64,000 bases of DNA from Brachyhypopomus gauderio (lineage: Eukaryota; Chordata; Actinopteri; Gymnotiformes; Hypopomidae), in NCBI RefSeq assembly GCF_052324685.1, contig NW_027506911.1, positions 836,001 through 900,000 on the forward strand, read 5' to 3'. Below the pieces are notes generated by a model. It did no database searches and was not told the origin of the DNA. It worked only from the letters and a program-made list of their open reading frames with translations. This document shows positions 32,709 through 41,337 of the stretch, piece after piece. The position numbers and the translations under genes are program-made. Position 1 is the first letter of the stretch, and every line of letters starts with the position of its first letter.

Positions 32709-32806
32709 TATAAGAAATGTACAAAGAGCAAGATTCAAGCCTGCTGTTTAGATCACAAACAAGCAGAAACACAAATGCTTCTATCAAATGCTTCTAACAA
32801 ATATAT

Positions 32807-32867
<61 letters not shown>

Positions 32868-33500
32868 GAGCACATGAATTTGTTTTCCTGTCTTTTCCTC
32901 TCCTTTTCCAGCCTGCTGTTTAGATCACAACATTTATCAGTGATGCAGTGATGCAACGCGACCATGCTAATTTTCGCTAGCAATGATATGGGATTTCCTA
33001 TATAACATTAGCATCAAGCTAATTGCGCCATATAATTTCTTAGCTTTTCAAACGCGAATTCAAACGCGGAAACAGAAAGTGTTTGATTACAACAAATATT
33101 ATATAGTATAGTATATGAAATATACAAAGAGCAAGATTCAAACATTTTTATTTATTTTTATTGTTTGACGGGACTCATTAGAGAAACTGTCGTCTCTACG
33201 TGCGATTGAATTGTAACTTTTGAAACACGAGTCTACAAATTTTCTGCCGTTTGTTGTAGTATCGGTAACATACAGTCTGCTTGTAACTTCAACTTTTTCG
33301 TGAAGTATCACGTTTGGTGTTTTGGTCATATGAGCTTGGGGGTGAGCCAGCTTGTGCTCTGGCAGACGTATGAGCTGGGGGTGAGCCGCTTCCACCGCAT
33401 TACCAAGACAATGGGCGTTAATCCCTTCACAGCAGGGGAGTGGGCTACATGGACCCTACCAAGCCCTGTGAAATTTTTCACTTCTCTAGGAGCTCTAGTG
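32127..33500. mobile_element. piggyBac-type non-autonomous element in ERV-A pol
   Basis: Ends CACTAGAGCTCCT (32127) and AGGAGCTCTAGTG (to 33500) are inverted repeats, flanked on both sides by TTAA (32123-32126 and 33501-33504), the obligatory piggyBac target. The retroviral frame (…AFESL on one side, KELLQVMPA on the other) is interrupted exactly at TTAA. No transposase is present. About 600 bp of the 1374-bp body are four tandem 150-165-bp units with (GATA)n cores. Confidence 0.92.
32289..32900. repeat. Four tandem units with (GATA)n cores
   Basis: The unit ATCACAAACAAGCAGAAACA...AATGCTTCTAACACAAATATA(GATA)n...GTACAAAGAGCAAGATTCAA...CTGCTGTTTAG occurs about four times, starting near 32289, 32450, 32598 and 32753. 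GATA tracts are at about 32345-32408, 32506-32551, 32648-32708 and 32803-32866. The last unit loses its standard end. Confidence 0.9.
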
Positions 33501-33504
33501 TTAA

Positions 33505-34339
33505 GTGATTCAAATGCTGAATGGGCCTCCTCAGTCCATTTTAACCTAGTTGAATTAGACTCTTTTGTGGGCAAAATCTGTCTTAGTGGGCCCTCATGTT
33601 CAGCATATGACGGGATGAACGTTCGGCAATATGAGCACATACCTAAAAAGGATAAGAGTTGTTTTTTAGTTATAGGTCTAGGTATCTTTAAAATAGCCTC
33701 TATCCGATCTCTAAACAGAGAGCGAGTTTCTTTTGAAATGTCATGACCCAAGAAGTGCACTTTTTGTCGACAGTATTGCAATTTTTGCTTAGGGACCTTG
33801 TGGCCTTCCCTTGCTAGATGATGTAGCAATGCCACTGTGGCCTCTTTGCACCCTTTTTTTGTGTTCCCACAAATAAGAATATCGTCAACGTATTGCAACA
33901 GTGCAGTCCCCTCTGGGAGCTCCAGAGAGGCCAGGCTGTCTCGCAGCGCTGCATTGTAGATGGTAGGCGACTCACAATAGCCTTGACACAAACGGGTAAA
34001 TGTGTATGTTTTTCCTTCGAAGGAAAATGCAAACCAGTACTGGCTATCTGGATGTACAGGGACACTAAAGAATGCATTTGCTAGGTTCACTACACTGAAC
34101 CACTGGCTATCTGGGGGAATCTGAGAGAGAATGGTGTGAGGATTCGGTACTTCTGGGGCTCTAGCATGAACTGCCGCATTGACAGCCTGCAAATCCTACA
34201 CAAACCGCCATTCTTCCCGCCCTGGTTTCTTAACTGGAAAAATTGGAGTGCGCACGGGTGAGTCAGGGCACGGTACGATCACTCCAGCTCGCCTAAGTGA
34301 TTGAAAAACTGGTCTAATGCCCTCAAGCGCCTCAGGCTT
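33505..34339 (-). pseudogene. ERV-A reverse transcriptase, interrupted
   Basis: The frame 34192-33505 carries RT landmarks FSVVNLANAFFSVPVH, SFEGKTYTFTRLCQGYCESP, the catalytic YVDD (LLQYVDDILICG) and a gammaretrovirus-like FLGHDI and QLLSFLGMCSYCRTFIP. Upstream, TAG codons at 34340 and just before 34192 interrupt the frame. Downstream it is cut by the piggyBac element. The residual motif set is intact, but the gene cannot produce enzyme. Confidence 0.85.
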
Positions 34340-35470
34340 CTAAGGGTACTGATGTTGCTTTGGCCTATAATCAGATTTTGGGGTGATGTGTATGGGCTCA
34401 CACCCACGGATGAGCCCGACATCGCTTTTACCTTGTGCCCATAAAACTGCAGGAACAGTTCTAAGTTCCTCTTCCTCTGAGAGGGTAAGGGAGGCTGCTA
34501 AAAAAATACCAAAGGGGTCAATCAATTCCACTCCCCGCCTGCAGGGGAGCCGATACGGTGCTGGCTGCATCCACGCCCTCCTGCTAGGGCTAAGCATGGT
34601 GTTCCTGCCAGGAACTCTCTCCCAATCAGTAATGTCAGACATCTCTGTCATCCATTCACAGATGTCCTGCCATTGTGGCTCCTCGCACACGCTTGCTAGT
34701 GACACGTGTGGTTTAGATCGAGGAACTAAGAACAGGTCTTCCTGTTCTAATGTGGCTTGCACCATTGCCGCAGCCCACATACAATCCCACACAATAGCAG
34801 TGACAACCAAGCAATCATGTTTTCCAACATCAAATCTATCCTCAAAACCTCTATCGGGGCCCTCACTCACATGCAGTGTGCAGTGCAGTGACCCCTGCGG
34901 TCTCAACATTAAATCACCTGGCAACACACTACGCACTTCACGCATGAAGTGCCCCCAACACTCTCCCCCTGCGCTCTGCAGCACATATACATACAGTGGA
35001 ACTCCTGCTGATAACTGAACCAACATAGCTGGCTCCCATTCTACAAATAACCCCTCAGGCCTTCTACTGATGTTACACCCCAATTTACACATTAAATCAC
35101 GACCCATTAAATTTTATGGACATGTTGTTGAGATAAAAAATTCATGATCAAATATGATATCATTTAATTCACATCGGAGAGGCTCAGACACTTTTTCTTT
35201 AATAGGGCTACCTCCTACCCCCACAACAATTATTCCCTTTCCTGAATTAACATCACATTTAACAATCCCTTTTTTAATAACTGAATGGGTGGCACCGCTA
35301 TCAACCAAAAACTTTATTTTAGTGCCGTTTACAGTCAATGTTATGTTAGGTAGGCCCTTTGGCCCTTCACTAATCTTCTGCAAGCGTTGATAATTTAAAT
35401 GAGAATTTAAACCAGTTACTTTCCTTTTGCTGTCTTCCAGTGTTTTTGTACCGTCCAGCCCCTCCGCTGC
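34340..35470 (-). pseudogene. ERV-A protease and two-histidine (2H-like) region of pol
   Basis: It begins in frame after the gag UGA. Protease has FLVDSGATHSVI (active site) and the C-terminal GRDLMCKLG motif; a TAA at 35114-35116 just before GRD is a nonsense mutation. Between protease and the RT start (VPAVLWAQGKSDVGLI) lie about 190 residues not found in standard gammaretroviral pol. They include LHCTLHVSEGP (His codon 34883-34885) and SKPHVSLAS (His codon 34706-34708), 59 residues apart. Both fit the H-x-[ST]-hydrophobic signature of 2H phosphoesterases. ERV-C keeps the corresponding FHCTYI and PHISL. The function is a hypothesis. Confidence 0.6.
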
Positions 35471-35476
35471 CCGTCA
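35471..35476 (-). promoter_or_regulatory. ERV-A gag-pol readthrough site UGA-CGG
   Basis: The gag frame ends GAT-TGA-CGG and the protease frame continues in the same phase without another stop until 35116. ERV-C has GAC-TGA-CGG at its gag end (26487-26492). UGA followed by CGG is an established leaky context in several RNA viruses. In-frame gag-pol with a single stop is the gammaretroviral arrangement, so a readthrough role is likely. Confidence 0.65.
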
Positions 35477-37198
35477 ATCCCTAAAATTTCTGTTTCTCTG
35501 CTCAGCATTTTCTTCATTCTCAGGACAATCTCTTGCAAAGTGTCCTAGTTTTCCACAGTTGTAACATTCACCACCTCTGCCTCTGGGGTAATTCTCTCGT
35601 CCCTCTCCACCTCGTCCTCTGCCTCTAGCGCGGCCCCTCCCGCGTTCTCTGTGAGTGAGCACGTGCTGGGTTGTTTGCACCATGGTCAGCAGAGCCTGGT
35701 TTTGCGTCTCAGCTTGCTTCTGGATTTTCTTGTTCATTCTCTGTGCCAGCTGTGCCTCGTGGTGTTTGGCATGATCTTCTATGGTTTGCAGGGTGGCGCT
35801 GTTGTACCCGATGCACTGGGCTCTGATGAGGTCACTGATGTCTCTTCTCATACTCATCAGGAAGCTGTTTCTCAGGTGGGCTTCCCACGGAGTGACATCC
35901 GCCGGTCCATTAGCTCGTTGTGCTGGTGCTACAAGACCGCTGTAGTCGTTGTGAACTCTGGTCAGTCTCACAAGGAAGTCGCTGACAGGCTCTCCGTCTT
36001 CTTGCTTGCATGCAGCTATTTTAGATGTGTTGATAGTGGCTGGGTATGCAGCCTCCAGCCTTGCGACCAGGCGTCCTATCATCTCTCTGTACGGCCAGTT
36101 TGGATCTTCTTGTCCAGCTGCAGGTGGTTCCCACTCAGTGTTGTGGAGTCGGATGTCGCCTGGTGTCCAGTCTCTGTCTATCTTGTTGTACTGGGGCCCC
36201 AACTTCATCATCAGCAGACGTCTCAGCTCTGACTGCGTTGGACGACAAGACTGAACAAAAGCTGTTAGTTCTTCAGCGAAGCGCTTACCTCCCATCTCTG
36301 TCGGTTTACCCAGACCCTCCGCCGCCTTCATGATGTCATCTCCTGTCCAGTGACGGTGGACCATGATGACTCCTTCAGGGCCTGCGACCTCAACCATTGG
36401 GAAGGTCGCTGCACCCCCTGGGGTGGTTATTTCAAGCATCACCTGACCTTTGCTTTCTGTGGTAGACTTCTCCCTCAGCTCACGACTTCTTGTGTGTGCT
36501 GCCACGGGTGAGAAATGTGGCGGAGGTGGTGGTGGTATTTGGAAGGTGGCGCTTTCCATCACCTGGCGGGCTTCTTCATATGGGGCTGATGGACCTGGGT
36601 ACGGTGGTAGCTGTTGGACTGGTGGAAGTGCAGCAGGCAGAGGTTGTGGCTGTGGTGGCACCTGAGCGTGCAGCTGCTGTGCTGTGATGACTGGCTTCGG
36701 CGGGGCGGAGTCTAGATCTGGATCGGTTACGACACACTGAGAGTCTTTGTTACTACACTTTTTAATCCCTACCTGTCGTGCTTGCCTTTTCTCTGCTTCT
36801 TCAAGCCAACATTTTGCTTTTTCTTCCATATCTGCTTTATGTTTAACAAAATACTTGCGTGTTTTTCTATCTGCGCCTTTGGGCTCTGTTTTAACTCTCT
36901 CAACTAGTCGGCGTAGATAGTCTATACTCAATGTTCCCTTTAAACCAAAACCATAATGCTTAGTCCAAAAACCCACATGTCGAGTTATATCTTCCCCATA
37001 ATCTCTTGTCATTTGATAGGTAATACTACTATGGGTCTGAGCCTCCGAAGGTTTATTTTGTGTTTTACCCATAATTCTAAGTAATGGTTTACTTTGTGGT
37101 TTACTTTGTGTTTTACCCATGATTCTAAATAATCCCAGAGATAATCCCTTCACACTTTTTTTTTTTTTTTTTTTTTTTTTTGTGAGAGGTCCAATCAA
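35474..37198 (-). CDS. gag: ERV-A gag (open, 574 codons)
   Basis: The frame as listed starts a little upstream of the natural start. The MGKTQSKPQSKP... methionine, with a Met-Gly N-terminus suitable for myristoylation, is the likelier start. Next are a matrix-like part, a proline-rich domain (residues about 190-270: PPQPQPLPAALPPVQQLPPY), a capsid-like part with PTQSELRRLLMMKLGPQYN, an arginine/glycine-rich linker and one CCHC zinc knuckle CYNCGKLGHFARDC near the C-terminus. No internal stop. A poly-T/A run at 37160-37181 lies at the extreme 5' end of the frame. It is the structural polyprotein of ERV-A and appears intact, though the rest of the provirus is defective. Confidence 0.85.
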   Translation of the reverse strand: MIGPLTKKKKKKKKSVKGLSLGLFRIMGKTQSKPQSKPLLRIMGKTQNKPSEAQTHSSITYQMTRDYGEDITRHVGFWTKHYGFGLKGTLSIDYLRRLVERVKTEPKGADRKTRKYFVKHKADMEEKAKCWLEEAEKRQARQVGIKKCSNKDSQCVVTDPDLDSAPPKPVITAQQLHAQVPPQPQPLPAALPPVQQLPPYPGPSAPYEEARQVMESATFQIPPPPPPHFSPVAAHTRSRELREKSTTESKGQVMLEITTPGGAATFPMVEVAGPEGVIMVHRHWTGDDIMKAAEGLGKPTEMGGKRFAEELTAFVQSCRPTQSELRRLLMMKLGPQYNKIDRDWTPGDIRLHNTEWEPPAAGQEDPNWPYREMIGRLVARLEAAYPATINTSKIAACKQEDGEPVSDFLVRLTRVHNDYSGLVAPAQRANGPADVTPWEAHLRNSFLMSMRRDISDLIRAQCIGYNSATLQTIEDHAKHHEAQLAQRMNKKIQKQAETQNQALLTMVQTTQHVLTHRERGRGRARGRGRGGEGRENYPRGRGGECYNCGKLGHFARDCPENEENAEQRNRNFRD

Positions 37199-37744
37199 TT
37201 AAACACGTCAGAAAAAGTCCTCAAAATTTAGATCCGCTCTGCATACCAACGTAGCAAACAGTTCCCCCCGCCCCTATCGGATATCTCTGCCGCTCCGGAG
37301 CTAGCCGACACTGGACTACATCTAATCAGTGCGCTTCTGCCCAGCTGGATCTCTGGCCAGACTGACGGGCGCTTGGCTAAGTCCTATCTCGCGTGGGCGA
37401 TATCGCAGTATCCCCACCTTATAGACTTTTCTGTAGGCGATATCTCACTATATCCCTATCGTATAACAGAGATCATCTGGCGGGTGGACACTGGCGGATA
37501 TTTAACACTTCAAAAAAAAAATTCCTAGAATTTTTTAAACTGAAAATTCCCACTTACTTTGGTTTTTGTTAGATCAAGCGGAGAACACCACCGGAGACTG
37601 GTGGTGACATCACTTCCTGGATGGGTACTTTCCCATTGCTCGCGGGGTTCCCACTATGTGTCCAGCCCAGCCAGGGATCTCATCCCTCGGGGGGGAGCGT
37701 CCTCCGAAGATCGGTCACCACTTCTGCGGGGTGTCTCTCGTCGA

Positions 37745-37762
37745 CCCTTGTTCGTGACGCCA
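37745..37762 (-). promoter_or_regulatory. ERV-A primer-binding-type site
   Basis: Three bases inside the 5' LTR the minus strand reads TGGCGTCACGAACAAGGG, beginning with the TGG complementary to tRNA CCA. I cannot assign the tRNA with confidence. Confidence 0.6.
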
Positions 37763-37765
37763 AAT

Positions 37766-37870
37766 TGTCGTGGAAATTTTCTAATAAATGGATGAGGACT
37801 CAGACGTGGTTAAAATGATTGATTTAATAAGACAAAAATCACGCAGACATGAGAGTCTCATTCAAGCATG
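37766..37870 (-). repeat. ERV-A 5' LTR, inner fragment
   Basis: Matches 28338-28442 up to CATTCAAGCATG, where ERV-B is inserted. The remainder of this LTR resumes at 50233-50237. Confidence 0.92.
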
Positions 37871-38923
37871 TGTAGGGGTTATAGTTATGAGATATAACTA
37901 ACCTACCTGCTTGCCTACAACCAAGGACGGAAATAGGTGCAGAAGAAGGATTGACGTGCATAAAACTTAAATATCTGACTCCAAATTATAGTTGGTAAGA
38001 ATCTAAAAGAACTCACTTCTCAAATAGATCAGTACAGGTTATAGAATATACCTAACCAACTTTATAAAGTACCTTGCTATAAACAATAGCCTGCTTTGTC
38101 AGAGGTTTATCATAAACATGCGTAGCAGATGGGATACTTTAGAGGGAATTGGTATTAGCATTGATTTACCTTTTAACTGATACTAATAATGAGCTCATCT
38201 GGCCCAGTATAGCTATAATCAAGGAAGACCGTGGCTACACAATTAACCAGATTTATTCAATAACCAACAAAATATAAAACAATAACAACCATACTAGATT
38301 AAAGTAACAATAATACCTAATGGAAACAGAGATACCAACCGGTGCAGGCTGCCTCACGGAGAAGGACCCCAAAGGAAGCAAAAAAGAGAAGAAGAAGCCA
38401 AGGCCCAGAGAGAAGAGCCCAGATGAAAGAAGAGACACCAGATGATCGAAGAGCCCAGATGATAGAAGAGCCCAGATGATAGAAGAGCCCAGATGATAGA
38501 AGAGACCCCTGCACCCACAAACTTCTCTTTTTATATCCCCCCAGCATCTCAAAGGGACAGCAGTCACAAAAACCAGGTTAACCAATGGGAATCAGGTTGC
38601 TGGTAAAGACATCAGAGTACATTTGCATACAGTGTGCATTCCATACAGGACTGTCCCCTTTGGGGTGAAGTCTACAAACCTTATCAGGGAGTGATGGAAC
38701 TCTTATCCTGTTAGCATAACCTTTACCCAGTACACAACAAGCTGCAAAATAAGACTAAACATGCCACACAAACATACTGACATAACTAAAATACAAATGG
38801 TCAGTTTTATCCCATTGCTCTGGGAACCTCTTGAGGTAAACCACCATTTGTTGCCCCCCATGGTTTTATGGAAGAACACCAGATCCTGCATCCCCCACAG
38901 GAACACATCTGAGCACTCCTACA
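37871..38923 (-). repeat. ERV-B LTR 1 (3' LTR)
   Basis: TGTAGGAG...CCCCTACA on the coding strand. On the minus strand: a TATA box at 38527-38536 (ATATAAAAAG), AATAAA at 38252-38257, and a 17-bp AGATGATAGAAGAGCCC array at about 38445-38500 downstream of the TATA box. Small open frames within it (e.g. 38253-38585) are not supported as genes. Confidence 0.92.
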
Positions 38924-40721
38924 AATCCCCCCTCAGGGACGCCAAAATGTAGAAACATTCAACGACCCGAGAGTGAGTGTCTCTGTCATAGTGGAGCGAA
39001 GGGCAGTGATGTGCTTCCTGAAATAGCAGAACTGGATCAGGGTGATGGCGAGTATTAAAGAACTGGCCAGGACACATCCCCGGAAAACCCAGTCCCACCA
39101 GGTATACATGTACTCCGCTGAAAGGGTTGAAGCACTGGTCAGGAAGCAACATTTCAGAACCCTTTACAGTCAAATAACCAGTCACCTGATCCCATTTGAC
39201 AACCTGATCCCTGATAACCGTACCCAATGAACGTATAGAGGTGGAATCTGGAAAAATTTGCTCAGGGTGAATAAAAGGATAAGTTGCATAAAAACCAATA
39301 CAACCGGGGCACTCGTTTCCATTGTACATCATAATAGTTGTAAGAAGTTCAGCATAATAAATGGTTTTCATAGAAATTGATTTAAACCAACGATCAAGAT
39401 CAAGCATTTCAATCAAATCAGCTAAGGCATGACGTGGTGATTTCTGGAATCGGAGATCCAATACCTCCTGCCTTGCTGCTGTAAACAGATCTTGAGCATA
39501 AGATCTGCATGCAAAATCAAGCTCTAAGGTGTGTGTTTGGTTAAAAATCATATGACTAAGGTGTAACAAAGCTTGAGCTTCTGACTTTACTGCTTTAATA
39601 ATGTTATCTTCACCATTAGTCAGATGTTGAAAACCAGTTGCAAACTGATTGGTAAGCCAAGATGTGTACTGTGATTGTTTGGAAATTTGGTATGTGTTCA
39701 TTAGTGAATTACTACTACCAAATAATCCAGTGATGTCCGAGAATAGATCTCGCTTCATGCGTGACTGTGAGTATGGAATTTGGACTGCTAGTCTGCTTTT
39801 GTAGTCATACACTAAATCTTCAATTTGAGTTTTGAGCCATGTGTATGTTTTAGTGTAGGCTTTACAATGTGTCAGATAAGCTGAGAGGATATTTGAAATA
39901 TTGTAACTAACATGAACCATAACAAGGTTTACATCATGCAATAGAGTCTTATTAATGTTTCCTCTAATAAGACCAGCTAGAGGGACAGGGTATGTATTTG
40001 GACACTGTGTTGGTTTGTGGTAGCCGCATGTCGTTAAATTGAAACAATATTTACGTGTCCATGTGCAATTTTCTGCACCTGTCCACAAATTTAGGTCAGC
40101 TTCACACCTACCAACACAATACATGCCTTCCCGACGTTTTGTCCAAACAAAAGGTTTGGGAGTAATAGAATAATCCTGTGGAGAAGAGAGATTAAAAAGA
40201 TGGGATGTATATGTGTTGTGTGTAGAATTGAGTGGTTCTATATGTGTGCACTCATACATGGCAGGTTCAAGTTCTTTTGTGTTATAGCACTTCCGAGGAT
40301 CTACTCCATTATTTCCTCGCTTGTATGTGCTTAAAACACCTGCTTCTTGACCCTCAATTGATTTTAGTTTTATCCATGTTGTAGAATTGGCTTGGCTTGG
40401 AACATGGATAATAGGAATAGAAAAACTAATTGTAGGAGGATGGGTGGAACCTAAATTACAGCAAATTTGAGTTATACAATTTGGTTCTGGTGCTACACCA
40501 GGAGGCCATGTAACTATTTGCTTAGGTAAAATTGTCAGTGAATTTGGTGTGAATGGCCCCTTGAAATACTTCCATACCCATCTCCCACATCCGAGCATGT
40601 GGCTCAATTTGACTCGCTGTCCTAGCTCAATGCAGGTTTCTTTGGTCACCGTCCTAGCATCAGGGATCCATGGAACTGCAGTAGTGAGTCTGTGAATGTG
40701 AGAATGAAAACATAACAACAT
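38919..40721 (-). pseudogene. ERV-B env, unit 1, with 3' frame break
   Basis: A 600-codon frame. Surface part: cysteine-rich with many sequons. A basic SRMKRDLFSD site (about residue 320) is a candidate furin cleavage, followed by a transmembrane-subunit ectodomain with GLFGSSNSLM and a CPGC disulfide-type motif. Near 39110-39130 the frame used upstream runs into a poorly hydrophobic tail. A neighbouring frame over the same bases encodes a Trp-rich segment and a hydrophobic span of the kind expected for the membrane anchor. So the frame appears shifted just before the anchor, and the encoded protein would lack it. Unit 2 carries the identical break. Confidence 0.7.
38924..38940 (-). promoter_or_regulatory. 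ERV-B polypurine tract (unit 1)
   Basis: The minus strand TCCCTGAGGGGGGATT directly precedes the LTR start; the same occurs at 44578-44594 in unit 2. Confidence 0.75.
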
Positions 40722-40739
40722 GCTCTACATTTACTCACT

Positions 40740-41190
40740 ATGTTTGAATAGCTTACATTGGGTCATATGGTACCACTTTAGTTTCTGCCTTGCTTTGACA
40801 GCTATACAGCTGTGGCAAACTCCTTTGACTTCATAAGGTCCATGCCCGCGTGGAGCAAATGCATTTATGTCTTTATCCAACAAAACTCTGATAAGAACCA
40901 AGTCTCATCTGAGAACTTGGTTTCTGTTGTCGGATTAAACAGAGCATCATTTGCTCTGTCTGACTGCTGCTGCTTCAGAGCTGCATGAGCATTCAGAACC
41001 TTGAGTCTATCTTGCAATTGCAGCAAGACAGTTTGCTGAGTGGTATGCATTAATGGACCCAAATCAGCAGGTGACACCTCTGGATCAATGGGGAGCTTCA
41101 TGACTCGTCCAGTCATAAGCTCATAAGGGCTGATACCTGTGGCCCTTGAAGGAGCGGCTCATAAAACAATTAACACTGTGGGCTCATCAG
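40740..41190 (-). pseudogene. ERV-B integrase tail, unit 1, frameshifted
   Basis: The only pol remnant apart from a protease stub: the C-terminal part of integrase (MTGRVMKLPIDPE... and a GPYEVKGV-type GPY motif). Compared with unit 2, one base is missing near 40907 (AAGTCTCATCTGAG against AAGTCTCCTTCTGAG), which shifts the frame. The env start follows within a few bases. Confidence 0.8.
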
Positions 41191-41337
41191 TCAGTGGAAG
41201 TGTAGGATCTGTACATGAAGAGGCAGCTCCCGTATCAACAAGCGAAAAATCATAACCGGCCTCCAAGGTTAGCTCTAATTTTTGATACGATTACCATGAT
41301 GGATATTACTGCCGACAGGAATGGAGGCCACGCACCC
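41191..41337 (-). pseudogene. ERV-B protease stub, unit 1
   Basis: The minus strand reads LVDTGAAS (active-site DTG codons at 41228-41236) shortly after gag. It continues for a few dozen codons until it runs into the integrase tail at about 41160-41190. All of RT, RNase H and most of integrase is missing at this junction. Confidence 0.75.

Noticed and set aside
38253..38585. 110-codon hydrophobic frame within each ERV-B LTR
   Set aside because: It lies across the TATA and repeat part of the LTR and follows from the 17-bp repeats; no start context or homology to support an accessory gene.
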